64,000 nt of DNA from Letharia columbiana (GCF_014066305.1 NW_023501110.1:1-64000), one strand, 5' to 3'. Counted from the stretch's first letter, positions 22,495-35,095 are shown. Notes: generated by a model from the sequence alone, not told the origin. Translations and numbers: made by a program.

Positions 22495-23032
22495 TGTTCA
22501 TGGCATGACAAGCATAGCATGCTCTGCACATCTTCAGGCTAGCAATCGCGGCTATCGCGGTTCTCGGACCGCACTTTCGGACCGTACAGCCCACTTTCTG
22601 TCGACGACGACACGTAGATAGACATCCAGAGAAAATTAGCCAGCGTAATTCTCCTTTGATCAATGCTGGAATGAAGGAGATATATCAAGTCAGATAACAT
22701 CGAGAAGTCCAAATTCTGTCACATTGATGACATTTGACTGGGCTGGTGACCGATCAACCCGTGAGTAGGAAACAGGCTTTTCTCAAGAAAATTGCATAGG
22801 GTCAAGCCACCCTTGACAAACTATCTAACCCTAGCTTTGGGATCTATGAAAAAAGAATTACCATTTCTTGCTTGCATGGCCGTGGATTGGGTCAAAGAAG
22901 AATTGAAAACGCCGCAGAGCCAGCCGAGAACGAACACATATGCTGGACTGTCAACCCTTTTAAGGCGACTATGAAGGCGTTTCAACATGCTCGGCAGGCC
23001 TCTCGATCTCTCCTCTGACCACATTTCCGGCT

Positions 23033-24252
23033 TCAGTTCCGCACGTATGTAAGATAGGCCTGGGGAGCTGACACCCAATTATCGAAGGACACAGTCCACT
23101 TGCCCAGTGCAAAGAGCTGCGGAGGCTCTGTCTTCTTCGTCCTATCGTTGGCCCAAATCCTATTGAGTTGCACTTGCATACAGTTCCACTGGTCCAGATA
23201 GGTGGCTTGGGTATTTGGCATCTCGAGTGGTACGTTGGTATAGAACGCAAAATCACTGTAGGTCTGCTGGAGCGCATTTTGGACTTCTTGGATATCTTCG
23301 GGTGTCTCCGGGCGCTCTGCGCGACAGTCGAAGTCGAATGTCAGATCGGCTTTCTTCTGCACCCTATCTAGGTATTTCTGTGTGGCTTCCGGATCTTGAC
23401 GGACTTGTGCACGGTCAGGCCGCGTCCCAATGTTAAGCGATCTCATCGATGCCTTCTCCAGATCCGTCAAGTCGCGGCCTATGGTTTGATTGTTTGCTTT
23501 TTCTGCTGGCGAGCGAAGTTCGTCCATGAATTTATCGAGCTTCGGATCTTTGCCCCCAGTCTTCCAGCTAATGAGTCCAGCGTCGTTTCGAAACCTTCTG
23601 GCACGCTCTCGGACAGTCCCAGAATTGTAAATGGACACTGGAGTCTGTTGCCCTGCAGGGTCAGTTTTCCATTTGACCGGGATCCGAGCGACGATATCCA
23701 TCACGCTCATCTGACCTGATCGCATCCAAGCTTCGGCTCGCCATCCCTCAACCATGCTCGAGATGACCAGCGGTAGGCTTGGAAAATCTCTGATAGGTTG
23801 CCCGCGAAAGTCTAGTAGCAGCTTGCCATCGTATTTCAGGTTCCCGATCGCCTTCTTCGACATGTTCTCGGCAGGAGGTGGGTTGAATGAAAGTAGGTCG
23901 ACTGGGCGATACTTGATATCTTTTCCCCATGACAGTTGATCTTCGTGGACAGCTGTCACATCAAAAGGTGTTGATCCGCATGATGGCTGGTAATCTGTGT
24001 GTTTCAGGGTCAGAGGTGCGTAAGGATAGTCTCTAAGGACGTTACCGTAAGTTGCGCCTACTGCCTTTGCAGCTTGTGCGAGCAGCTCCTTGCGATAATT
24101 GTGGTGGTATAATGCACTGTCTTCGTGTGCGTTAGCTCTAGCCGTCTGTATGAATGGAGGCTGTGCTCACCCTCTTCGCATTCAGATCCTTCTTGAATTT
24201 CTTCTTTCTTAGTACATATGGCGTCCTTAGGGACGAGTTCGTGGGCATTCAT
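23033..24252 (-). CDS. Conserved-looking protein of unknown function, 389 aa
   Basis: Exons 24252-24171 and 24120-23033; the 50-bp intron 24170-24121 (GTGAGC...CGAAG) has phase 1. The joined protein reads through EEDSALYHHNYRKELL and then a long open frame rich in polar residues. Features seen include RARRFRNDAGLISW, a glutamine/asparagine-rich middle, and a tryptophan-containing tail ending AYLTYVRN. There is no signal peptide or membrane span. The family is not recognised. The long frame, clean intron and consistent codon use support a real gene. Confidence 0.7.
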
Positions 24253-24769
24253 CGTAGAGGCAGGCCGATGCCCTGCTTGTGCGAGACCGAGTAAGTTGTA
24301 TGAAGAAGCGGGCTTTTACCTTAGAAAGGATCAGGTAATGCTGAATTTGTTCTGGACGGAGGGCAAGTTGTGCGTCGTGTTGTTACCAGGCGTCGGGAAG
24401 CTAAGGAAAGATGCCCGAGTTATCTCGGCAATAGAATTGCATCCATATCCTGGCTTGACAGTCTCCAAGTGATTACTTGGCTGCCTTTGTCCCGAGCCAG
24501 GTCGCTTCAAGAGATCGTTAGACACACTATTTTACCGCGGTCCTGCTTACTGTTTGCCAAAGCAAAATCACACTGTTCTGTGGATCCTACACTCTGGATA
24601 CAAGATCCTGCGCTTTCAAGACTTCTGTTAGCAACTCTTTATTACATACAATTGAAAACACTTCTCCATTCGACTATCTAGCTGTGGCGATACGCCACTA
24701 GTGACAAGTCTTACGTCCACACCCCTCGTCCAGCAACCAAAGTTCCTCTTCACACAGCAGTCAACACCA

Positions 24770-25258
24770 ATGGACGACGCCATAAAGGAGAAGCTCCGCC
24801 TGGACACTCTTCACGACGAAGAGCTTCTTCGCATCGGCAAGACTCAAGAGCAGGAACGCGAACACATTGTTCGAACCCAAGCCCAAGCACGCGAGCACCT
24901 CAAACTTACGCTCGATCTCGAGCATCACGCAATCCACGACGCAGCCATTGCCCGGCAAAAGGCACTCAATGAGCAAGATTATGAGCACCGCGAACGCCTA
25001 CTCAAGCTAGAGCGTCAGTATGCGTCGAGTGAGATGGCGCTTAAGCCTAATGAGTCGGTCCCAGAATCTGAGAATGCGGGATCTAGAAACGAGGCAGCGG
25101 TAGACACCGAGGAAAGGTTCACTGAACCTGAGAGTGCGGGATCTGGGAATGAAGATTCTGGAGAGCGGGCATCAATGAAGGGCAAGAGCAAGGTGGAATT
25201 TTTCGTTCAGATTGCGAAGAATGCGGCCGAGAGGGGGGCAGAGAGGAGGCGGGGATAG
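24770..25258 (+). CDS. Small coiled-coil protein, function unknown
   Basis: A single exon of 162 aa. The open frame extends upstream to 24701 without another ATG, so ATG 24770 (CCAATGG context) is taken as the start. Residues about 5-90 are highly charged and helical (EQEREHIVRTQAQAREHLKL), probably coiled coil. Residues about 100-140 contain a duplicated ESENAGSRNE / ESAGSGNED motif. No recognised domain. Its tail faces the gene at 25467. Confidence 0.5.
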   Translation: MDDAIKEKLRLDTLHDEELLRIGKTQEQEREHIVRTQAQAREHLKLTLDLEHHAIHDAAIARQKALNEQDYEHRERLLKLERQYASSEMALKPNESVPESENAGSRNEAAVDTEERFTEPESAGSGNEDSGERASMKGKSKVEFFVQIAKNAAERGAERRRG

Positions 25259-25466
25259 TGAGAGGCCGCTGTCATTGGGGGTTTTTAGGCTGAGTCGGAC
25301 GAGGTGTCTTGAGGTTTACATTACGCTGGGGCGAAAGATACTGCATAGGGTCCTCTGATATCATCCCAACCCTCGGTCATACCAAGAAAAAACTTGCGTT
25401 GCTCAATTTGATAGCGCTTCCAGCAGCTGAACTCAATAAACATGCCAACAAGGAGGGCCGCTTTCC

Positions 25467-26342
25467 TTACTTCCTTGCCTTCGCCGAGGCCTTGAGCACC
25501 CGACCATCGCGTACTCTGTGGGACTCATCCCTAACTTTCTCAGCCCGGGTGGATCGAAGAGCCTCCACGGGCTCTGAACTCTCGTCGCCAACTTTCCTTT
25601 TGGGCTGGCTCAGTCTGAAACGTGTGGGGTGAATTTCCTCCACTGAGACAGACCTCTCTCGCTTTGGCTGGCTTAATCTTAGGCGGGTAGGGCGAATGTT
25701 CTCCGTGGGCAAGGATCTCTCTCGCTTTGGTGGATTCAATACCAGCCGGCCATTCTCCGGGGCGGTAGCGGTCGAGGTCGAAAATTCTCCCATGTTCACA
25801 TCACCAGCCGAGTCTGGGATGTCCCCGTCGCTTGTCGTCGCGTCCTGATCTTCTTTGGGAGAAGACTGAGCAACCCTCACCCTCGTTTCCCTCGCAACCT
25901 CCACTTCTAGCTCCTCCGCTACCTTTATCAATTCCTGCGCCTTACCGTAAGCGTCCCTCTGCTCTGCTCGCAAGGTTTGGACCCGAGCCTCCGCGAGCTC
26001 GGCTTCGGCGTTAATCTTCTTGACACTCTCTATCGCAAATCTGTACTCGGTGACGAAAACGGCTTTCTCGGTTTTGACGTTGCCTTCCGTACCCCCCCTG
26101 ATTTCCCCACTGCGATATATCCAAGGCGTGTGAGGGTTAGCGTTGTGCCTGCGCCATCCCATGTTCATCTTGGCGAGCTCTTTCTGTCTGGCCTTTTCGG
26201 CTTCGAAGGCGAGGCGCGAGCGTTTTTGGGCCTCGAGCGCGTGGATGATCCTGTCTTTCTGCTTGAGCTGCTCCTGGAGGGTCTGGATTCTGAGCTTCGA
26301 GGCAGCCATTGCAACGGGTGGAGGTGGCATTGAGGCTCGCAT
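25467..26342 (-). CDS. Coiled-coil protein with repeated PKRERS motif, unknown function
   Basis: 291 aa from ATG 26342. The frame stays open a little further up, to a sequence (TGCTAAC...CCTCCAG) that looks like an intron end at about 26375, so an upstream exon may be missing. The N-terminal half is helical and rich in Lys, Glu and Gln (LQEQLKQKDRIIHALEAQKRS). The C-terminal half has two copies of a roughly 24-residue unit of the form PKRERS...E(N/E)I(R/H)PTR(L/F)RLSQ, then a partial third. This points to a basic, possibly nuclear protein. No domain recognised. Confidence 0.5.
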   Translation of the reverse strand: MRASMPPPPVAMAASKLRIQTLQEQLKQKDRIIHALEAQKRSRLAFEAEKARQKELAKMNMGWRRHNANPHTPWIYRSGEIRGGTEGNVKTEKAVFVTEYRFAIESVKKINAEAELAEARVQTLRAEQRDAYGKAQELIKVAEELEVEVARETRVRVAQSSPKEDQDATTSDGDIPDSAGDVNMGEFSTSTATAPENGRLVLNPPKRERSLPTENIRPTRLRLSQPKRERSVSVEEIHPTRFRLSQPKRKVGDESSEPVEALRSTRAEKVRDESHRVRDGRVLKASAKARK

Positions 26343-28157
26343 TGGACCATTGTTTTCTGGTGATATGTCCCTGGAGGACGGGTTAGCATACAACGTTTGT
26401 CAAATCGGTCGAAGCATGGGAGAGATTGAGGGAGCACAAAGGAAAGAAAGGACACTTTTCGCAGAGTATCCAGATCATAATACTGCCGAGGAAAGCATCA
26501 GGGACCACAGCGGAATATACCTACGACATGTTGAACAGGCCTTTGTCTGTGAGAAATGCAAGTGAATTTGGGGGTTCTGCCACTGTGGGCTGCGACGATG
26601 GTCGTGGATTTCAATGATTTTGAATGGTGGTTCGAGGTAGAAAGGACGAGATTTGGGTATGATGTCGATGCTGCGTGGATGAACAGAGCAATGTGCTGAA
26701 TATGCTAGAGAACTCGCCGGTTTCAATGCTCGCAAGGTGGATGAAGGGTAGACAAACTGGAGAACACTTGTGCCCAAGATATGGGTTTCACGGAATATTG
26801 CATTAAAAGTTGAGTCACGATGAGACTAGCATGTGAGCCTTCGAGAATATTTGCATTAATCGAGGGCTTATTTGGCTCCTCTTGAGAGAATAAGATACTA
26901 TTGTGCTTGAAAATTTCCTCTTGCTTGGCATAGTAATGCCGCCTAGATGCTTCTCTCAGGTAGCTTGGCACGAAGAATGGCATTTGATGCCAAGAATCAA
27001 CTTGGTATGACTCAGAGGGACTCAATCCCTTGCGATGCCCGACGAATTATTCTGTTGTTGCTATTGCTATGTTGCCTGCTGCTGTGAACGAATATAAAAT
27101 ATTTGCCGCAGCTTGAGGTATTAGCTAGAATAGATAACGAGACGTGAACTGCGGACGCAATGACAGGAACTTATCAGATGCTTCGCATCAATCGTATGCT
27201 GAACTTCGTATCGCTTCTGCCGTGGCCGTTACCCACGGAGACACCAAAAAAGTAGACAGATGTTTTCAAAAGACAAAGACATGGGGAAAGTAATGATGCC
27301 CGCAGTAAGTGTACCTTTTGAAAAGCCTCTATCTAGTTGGGCTTTAGTTCAAGTGCGTAGTTCAACGTGCACCCTCTCAGAATTTCGCAGGCTAAAGGTA
27401 TTCGGGGAAGTCCTGCCTGTAAACGTAGCCTAGCTATGTTGTAGCTAGCTTTGGAGAACAGCAGCATGTGAATGTACAGATTTTCGGCAAGCCAGTTGTG
27501 CGGTGGAAGATGCAGTAGGAGAATGACCGAGACGAAGAATCGCCACGTCGGAATGCTGAGATGCTCTGGTTTCATAAGCATCAGAGATTTAAGACTGAGC
27601 GTGCCAAGACGAGGCTCTTTTCTTCCCTGCCTGCCTTCCTTCCTTCCCTTCTTCCGCGCAGAATGAGATAGGTAGAATACCTCAGCAGGCATAGAATAAG
27701 CAAGTGGAATGATGAGGTTCATGAAAATGTGCGCCATGTATTCTGACCTTACCCGTCGGTGATCTACCTTACCTGCCTTAAGATAAGGTACTCTAGTGTG
27801 GTGGTGTTTTGTGAGCCCTCAGCAGGTAAAATGTCCAGAGTGAGAGTTTTGATAAAGAGTGATAAGTCAGTGTGGTGTGGAGCCCTCAGACAGCGCTAAA
27901 AATGGTGCCCGCCAGGGACAAGGAAGCCCCAACTTCCACCAGCTTCTTTAACTTGACGACCTTCTCTTTTAAGGTACTCAATCCGCTTCAATTACTGTCT
28001 CTACATGTCTCGTTGCCTATATATTGACAAGCATCTTTCTGCAATCAAGCATCAAAGCAGTCAAGGCGCACGCACCGCATCCCTTGGGCTTTGGCAACAG
28101 CTACTTTACCCCTTTTGCTTCTCAGGGCATTAACGCAGATATCCAGTAGGTACTAAG
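26343..28157. other. Gene-poor intergenic stretch
   Basis: Only short overlapping open frames with no domains or splice-consistent partners. It contains CT-rich tracts (around 27610-27660) and TACC-rich patches (around 27760-27790). Nothing supportable as a gene. Confidence 0.5.
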
Positions 28158-28679
28158 TTACATGCAAGGCTTTGCACCCTCAATATGCTTTGAATCTTGC
28201 TTCTCCCATGCCCCTTTCCTTCCATTATGGTAGCAGCGAATCGGGACTTCCATCTCAGATTTTCGCCTTTTCTGGCATGCAATCAATCTCTGTACCGTAC
28301 CGCTACTGAAGCTGGAAATCTACTCACTTGTGACATGGTCTTTGTCGCCGCCCAAAGTATTCCGTGCGCGCTCCGCCTTTGATCCAGCTTCTTCGATGTT
28401 GAGCCTCCTCGCTAGATGGCCCCCAACGAGAAAAGATTTGTACGCATCTTGTTCCTCAAGATATTTGACCATTGCTGGCGATGGACTCTTCGCGGTGTTG
28501 GGAACAGATATCTTGGACGACTGCGCACCCTTCTGACATCCAACCCCACTAAACAATCCCCCAGAATTAGAAGGAGACCAACTTTGAGAAAGACAACAAC
28601 CCACGTCATGCTGCAATGCCGCGAATAAAGGGACGATCTGGAAGGATTTCGGACGTCTTCTGTGCTGATGTGATATCAA
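28158..28679 (-). CDS. Doubtful small gene, unknown function
   Basis: A minus-strand frame containing AMVKYLEEQDAYKSFLVGG and ARRLNIEEAGSKAERARN looks coding. A strong donor (GTGAGT at 28327) could join it to an exon 28271-28158 that continues KRRKSEMEVPIRCYHN and stops. The 5' end is unresolved: the frame has no ATG before AMVKY, so an upstream exon or a shorter product is likely. No family recognised. Confidence 0.3.
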
Positions 28680-29709
28680 GCATCAAGAGACTGTGGTCTC
28701 AAAAAGTGAATAGAGTTTGAAGATACAACGAAGAGAGTACTTGAATAAACAGCGGCTTTCACAGACATTGAAAAATCTGGAAAACCGGAAGAGATTTATG
28801 CTCTGGATGGATTGGAGAAAGAACTGAAGCCGCTGAGACTATGACCACGGCATTCTCTCTTTTCTGACGTTTTCCTGAGGACTCTCCCAATTTGGGCAAA
28901 GCGCGTTGGAAAACCCTGCGCGTAGTATCCAACGATACGCAAATCTCGTTGGGCCGATTTGGAAATCAGTGAGTAAAGTACCTTTTCCGACAAGCTTGTG
29001 AGGCATTGACTGATTGTGGCAGACTCCTGACAATCTCCCCATCTTGAGCCACGCGATTACCACAAGAACCATAAAGCCTTGCAAAATTGAAGTCGAGGTT
29101 TGCCCTACTTGACATTAAATGTAGGAAATCGGCTTGATGTGGCAGGCATCGATATCGAACTAGGCCACTTATGGGCTTCTCCTTGCTTGCCGCTGTTCGT
29201 GCAGGTCTGCCGAAGGACTACTGCAGCTTTGCGCCCCCAAAAGTGTGGGAAGGGATTTTTTTTTGGATGGGTTTTGGAATGGCTCAAGAAGCATCAGGCT
29301 GCACCAGCGGCATAAGGCTTGATTCGTCAGTAGGCTGAAACCCCACCGTTTTTCCGCTACAGGGGGCTCCGGATCGCCATGTTAATTTTATCTCTAAAAT
29401 GACTGTGCCATCCTGTCATCAAAATTTTCACAAATTCGTAGAGTACCTCCACCATCCACATCTTTCCTCCTTTCTATACTCACATTCTTCACATCGCACA
29501 TAGCCCCTACGGCCTTTTGTCCATTCGTTTATTATGATCCTAACGTCATGTGTGCTTGATTCTGATCACTGTTCACGGCCAACCACAGCTCCATATGCTG
29601 ATGCCATCTCTCCACACCACTCTCCGTATCTGTTTCTACTCATTTATTTTCCTCGCCTTCCCTTTCACTATCAGAACGTTATTAGAAGGCAGATCACATT
29701 GACACAGTT

Positions 29710-32433
29710 ATGTTCGGACACCTGGTGAATTACAGTCCTATAAGCTTTGGGCAGCAGGGCGAAATGAACGACGAGGAGTCCCCTTCAGCACCAGCTTCCA
29801 TACTTTCAGTACCATCTTTTGGCACCTTGCCTTCAGTACCATCTATTGGCAATGAAGAATGGTGCCATCTCCAGTTTAATGCATTCGCGGATGCGAGCAC
29901 AACCTCTGCTAGCCCGATCTCTCCCTGTTTCCCAGGTTACAGTGGTTCATCCGCGGTAGGAGTTGGCAGGTCCAGACACCGGAAACCCGGAAAGTGCTAA
30001 CTTGCGGTCGCAGGGAATCGCGAGGTCTTATTCGACGACACCGCTGTCTTCGGCAAGTGTTGAAATACCCAGAACGAGTTTGCCTTTGCTTCCCGAGACA
30101 TCATTGCAAGTCCAGTCGACTGAAGTAAACCTCAAAAAGCACAACAAATTCATCCTTGAGGATCCCACGATGGCCAAAGTCAAGAAGGATAAAGCAATGA
30201 GAGCGTGTACTACATGCTTTACCAAAAGGTGGGAGGTACGTTGTCCTTCTTTTGCCTCAGAGCAGTCATCTGTGTAGAGCGTCAGGCAGTCTTCAAGCTA
30301 GGATGATCCTGCTAAGTCTTCGACGCCAGTGTTCTGAAAGCGAAGTACCAAATCGCTGCATGCATTGCGTTGGCAAGACTAGCTATTGCAAGGGACCAAT
30401 CGAAACCCCTCGTCTACTTGACATAGAATGGTTTGACGCAACGACAGCTGCACTTCTTGCACGTCACTACCAATTGATAGATTTTCACTTTGAAAGCGAA
30501 TCTCTCGGACCTATGCAAGTAGACCTGAGATTGGAGCCTTCATCGGACCAGGAGATTGTGTCAGACAGGCAGACCTATAGTCTTCAAATACCGGGGCTAC
30601 GAGATGACTTCTACTTCCTTGCGGAGTCTTCCAGTCTTGACGGCGTGTTGGATGCCATTCTTCCTGCCGATGTACCTCTCTGCATAGCACCCAAATCTGG
30701 CTTATATGATCTGTCTCTATATGAGGTATGCTCTCATTGACGAATCAAAGTGTTCACACTGACGCGCAAAATGTTTTCAAGTGTCTTTGCCGACGTCTCT
30801 ACGCATGCATTTCCTTGTTGCGTCGCCCAAACGAATGCACATTAGACAAGGCGTACAAGGATGACCGTAGAGCGGTTCACATGGTCGTTGGGTTCCTGTG
30901 TCAACTGAACCGTACGGCATCCTCCATCTTCGCGGACATCTTTGAGCACGTCCGAGGATGCTGTTTCGCCAATCGTGATAGACGAGGGACCCCAAATCTG
31001 ATGTTGATTTTAGCCGAGCATCTTGGTCATATGCACAAAGAGATTCGGCGTTTCGTCGATGTCAAGGGACAATTCTCTGACTTAGTAGATCCCCTCTAGT
31101 TCTGTGGACGAGCATAGCTAACAAGCATAGCAGCTCCCTCTGAGTGGGCTCTTCCATAATGCATTTCAACTTCTAGACGAACTCGAGAATCTTGGCAGGG
31201 GACTTTGCCCTAGAGCTTTCGAATCAACGTTCCACTCACCTGTTTTGGACGTTGGCAGGATACATCTCACACCCTGTTTCGAACCTAACCCCTATACTAG
31301 CACTGACGATGCTTTTACTTCATCGTAAGTACGACCTCTACGTGATGGGAAGGGTCAAGACGCTGACCTCTCCTTCCTTCAACAGCCAACACACCTCTTT
31401 CTTGGACATCTTGCGCGACTTGACCCCGCACAAATACCCCATTGGCGATCAGCCTCTTTCGATCATGTATAGCAACGACACCCTTGAGTCTTGGCAAAAC
31501 ATGGATGTCGAAGATTCAAACCTCCTTGCCGGACATGATTCTCAGGACGGTGTCAACAATGGTCAAGACATGATCATTGAAGAACATGTTCCGTTCGGCG
31601 GAGTCGAGGGATTGCAAGCGGAAGCAAACGCCATGCTCAATCCAGGTTGGACTCTAGGACTCGATAATCTCGCAGTCACACAAGATACCGAAGCAAGTGT
31701 CAGTACGGATCATTTGCATGCTGGGATCCTCGACTCCATACACCACAGCCAGCACGGTGGTTGGGAACAGCAGCCGAGCGAAGTACAGCAGGCTGGCCAT
31801 GGCTACTTACAGAGTACTGTCCCCGCATACACCGATGTACGTGATAGCATGTTGACATCTCTACACGATGTAATGGCATCGTCGCAAGCCCAATCGAGTA
31901 CCAGTCGACGGTCAAAGGCCGCAAACACTACTGCCTCATCGAAATCCAAGAAGCGACTGTGCTCGCTGCCCACCTCAAATCCTGTGGAAGTCCCAAGGAG
32001 GGCCAGCAAGCGCAAACACATGAAGACTGTTTTCTCACGCAAAGAACCACGCTTGACACCATCCCGCCTGAATCACAGCGAGGATTCGAGTGCTTTGACG
32101 ACAGACTTGTCGTCAAAGCTTGCCCTACGCACAGATTCTGCAGCCAAGGCAACAAACATTAAGGGCACGATTTCATCAAAGCAGCCGAGCGATGACTACC
32201 CAACAGAACAACCACGAGCCAATCGGGTGGCGGCGTGGGAGCAAGGGAGGAATAGGCGTACAAACCTTGATAATGCGGGCATTGTCAGGGACATGGAAAT
32301 TTCGGACTCGGAAAGACGGCCTATGTCATGGCCACACAGAAATCCCTGGCGTAAGTCCCTTGATATCTCCGTCGCGGTGCTTACCAAAGGATTTGAGAAA
32401 TTGATGACGGAACGAGGAGAATCCTTCATTTAA
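29710..32433 (+). CDS. Zn2Cys6-type transcription regulator, 801 aa
   Basis: Exons 29710-29955, 30014-30235, 30330-30725, 30782-31084, 31134-31324 and 31386-32433; the phases fit throughout. The zinc cluster C-x2-C-x6-C-x8-C-x2-C-x6-C falls at C147, C150, C157, C166, C169 and C176, preceded by basic KVKKDKAMR. The third cysteine is the first codon after intron 2. Intron 1 has a perfect TGCTAAC branch site. The middle region (to about residue 390) is probably the regulatory part. The C-terminal third is acidic and then basic (KRKHMK). The donor of intron 4 (GTAGAT) is weak. Presumed nuclear DNA-binding regulator; target unknown and no metabolic gene cluster next to it. Confidence 0.75.
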
Positions 32434-32994
32434 GTTGGATGGTGGTCTACCAGCCCGCCCTCTTTTTTTCCGAGTCAATCTTATTCTAAAGTCCTTCAAC
32501 GTTGGGCAGCATTGCAAACCACCGTTCTCTAATGTATTCAAGTTTTTGCAACGAGTTCTACGTTTAGCAAGACCTCAGGAAGGACTATTGTAACTCGGGT
32601 ACTCGATATCAGGCAATCATTTCTACTTCATTAGACAGTCCGTTTGTTTTGTCCCTCATTATTGACTTTCTGGACACTGTTTGCAATTAGATGAATCGGT
32701 TGCTCTTCCGCGAGGGTGACATGGTAACGATCTGGACGAGGCGTTTTAGCCATGGTGGTCAGAACTGTTACCTATGTTGAAGGATCTTTGCGGTTGGCAG
32801 CCACGGCAGCTTAGTTTTACACACTCGCATGTGCTTCAGTACTTTTGTAAAGCTGTCCCGCATGTGGATCAGAAGCCCAATGATTGATACTTAGAAGACC
32901 AAAGCCGAAAGACTGAGTAGATGACAATATCTTGACGAGATCATGAACCCCATCCTCCACGTTATTGTCGCCACTAGAATCCCTGTGGTCCGAT

Positions 32995-33490
32995 CTACCG
33001 AAAACGCTCCTCAGTGGAAACCGTGCATAGGACTAGTGTGTTTTGAGCAGCTTTCAAAATCGCCAATCTCGTTTGATGCTTACAGGTGGACACAGGTTCT
33101 TTCTCGCTGATCGCAATAGGCTCACCCCCTTCGAATGGTTCTCCGTGATACAGACACTTCTTCCTGGCTAAACGACTAGAATAGCGTTCAGGTTCTCTTC
33201 CTCGACTTTAATGATCGTGCCATTGGCCACAGAGGTAAAGTTGTCAACTTCTTTCACCCACTCGCGACTTCTTCAACCAATCGGCGACATCCGTATTCAG
33301 CATCTGGCGTTGTACTGTCTAGTTCCAAAGTCGCCAGGATGTCTAGAGCGTTTACGGCTGTTTCCTAAAACTTAGAAGTGTCGTGGATCTTGGCCTTCGG
33401 GCCTAGGTATTTATTTGTATCGCGCAGCGCGTGCTTCGATTTAGAATTAGCCTTAACACCACCATAACTCAGATTCTCCTAGTGATGCAT
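32995..33490 (-). pseudogene. Decayed protein-coding remnant, family unknown
   Basis: Coding-like minus-strand segments follow each other in shifting frames: YGGVKANSKSKHALRDTNKY and then a TAG, then ETAVNALDILATLELD; next DWLKKSR and EWVKEVDNFTSVANG in other frames; then CLYHGEPFEGGEPIAISEKE. A TAG where Gln (CAG) would fit suggests C-to-T change, as repeat-induced point mutation produces. More open sequence extends to about 32815 and to about 33720. A gene with many odd introns is possible, but the mid-exon stop and overlapping frames favour decay. Confidence 0.45.
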
Positions 33491-34109
33491 TTGCATGAGA
33501 AGTAAGGTAAGCTCAAATTACTAAAAAAAGCATGGTGATGAGGAGTATAAGCGAGCGAGAGTGGGAAAAGCAATCCCCAGAACCCCTGCAACCTTCCAGC
33601 GTTGCAAGTGGAAGATGAATAGACTCACTTCCTCAAACCAGCGGCGGTGATATGGGCTTGGAACAGTGTGCAAAGGGAGTAAGTCAATGGGACGGAAACT
33701 CGGAATTCAGTGATTCGATGATCTCAACTTCTGCTGAAGACACCAGGGTAGCGGAATGCTTGAGCTGAACGTGCGAGGTTTTCTTAGCTGCGTTCAGAAA
33801 GCAACAAGGAGTGCTCTTCTCTAATTTGAATTTTCATATATACTGACGACTCAAAGCGAAAAAGCGGGCTTGAACCGGGCATGTACCGGCGGAGTAGTGG
33901 AGCTTCTATAGGTGAAAAGTACAAGGTGTCCACTGATGTTTATAGATAGAGTCCAAAAGAGCAAAACACGGGAAATAGTCTTAGATACTCAAGCAAGTTG
34001 AGTGGAGAGGGTAACAGATGTCAAGTGCGTAGAGAAAGGAGTCGCTTTCAAAGAGTGAAACTTGTATTTATTCGGAAATCAGCGGGAGGGAGTTGCAATT
34101 CCGTCTGAG

Positions 34110-35095
34110 TCATTGATCAGGCCCCGATTGATCCCTGGTGGCAGCAGCAAGCTGTGCTTTCTCCTCCCTGAGCTCCTGCTGCGCTTTCAGAGCCTTCTTC
34201 ACCTGCAACACGGCACGCTCAACCTCAACCGCCAGCGGGACATCAAGATACTCAGCAATGAGCTGGCCGCTGGATTCTGACAGCAGCATTCTCTCATCTT
34301 TTTCATCAGGGACCGGCTTGACACTGGATCCAGAGCGAATGCTGTCCATTTCCTTATCGAGCTCCTCGATGGACATGTCCATTGCGGCCTCCATATATGC
34401 CGTTTGTAGAAGCTCGGAAGGAGACAATTTGACCATCCTGTTATCGAGTAGGAACTGCAAATGCTTTGAACCACCCCGCGCTTCTTCAATTCAGCCACCA
34501 CAACCAGACTCGTTGAATTGCTTGTACTGACCTCGCCAATGGGACCAAGCACGAAAGCAAAGGTAGAAGAATGGCAGGTTTGGCACTCTGTATCATTGAT
34601 GTCGTTAAATATGTGCATCTATTTGAGATGGGCTTTGAAACGGAAGACCACTCACACTGGAAGCAACGCTACAGGCGCTGAAATTGGCATCCCAATTATA
34701 CTACCCCAAAGCCACTTGGTGTGGAACCTCTGTCTATCCTTACTCCCAAGCCTTTGTAAAGCATCATGGACCTCCCGAGAGTCAATGAAAGCGCCTGGAT
34801 ATTCTACTCGGACTTCCTCCTTGGCCTCGACCTCATCCCGTTTCCGTCTCTCGCTCAACGGCGGTATGCTCTTCAGTCCCCATTCCGCATATGGTAGGCG
34901 CTGAAACAATTTGTTGCCGTAGGATGTGACCTTCTTCTGCCAGCCGGACTCTTTCTTCTCCCACTTGAGCCAGATGTTGGCGCCTTTGGTAGCCGCTTTA
35001 TCCAAAAGCGTGGCCTTTTCGGATAGCTTGAGGTTCGGTCGTTGACAGTAGACGAGGCTTTGTCTTGTAGAGATTGGCAGAAGGAATAGGCGCAT
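34110..35095 (-). CDS. Mitochondrial K+/H+ exchange-related protein (Mit_KHE1 family)
   Basis: Exons 35095-34656, 34587-34532 and 34483-34110; introns 34655-34588 (GTGAGT...ATACAG) and 34531-34484 (GTCAGT...TTGAAG). 289 aa. MRLFLLPISTRQSLVYCQRP at the start, the KGANIWLKWEKKESGWQKKV block, and a hydrophobic centre (MPISAPVALLPVVPNLPFFY) followed by FRAWSHWR and GSKHLQFLL match the fungal PF10173 family (yeast YDL183C). It is thought to be needed for inner-membrane K+/H+ exchange. The C-terminal part is helical and charged. The 56-nt middle exon carries the second half of the hydrophobic segment, so splicing is essential for the membrane topology. Confidence 0.8.

Noticed and set aside
24218..24472. 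Plus-strand 84-codon ORF
   Set aside because: Overlaps the first exon and 5' region of the 389-aa gene on the other strand and shows no family features.
27333..27737. 134-codon minus ORF in the gene-poor region
   Set aside because: Low-complexity Lys/Gly/Arg composition from CT tracts and no domain or splice structure.
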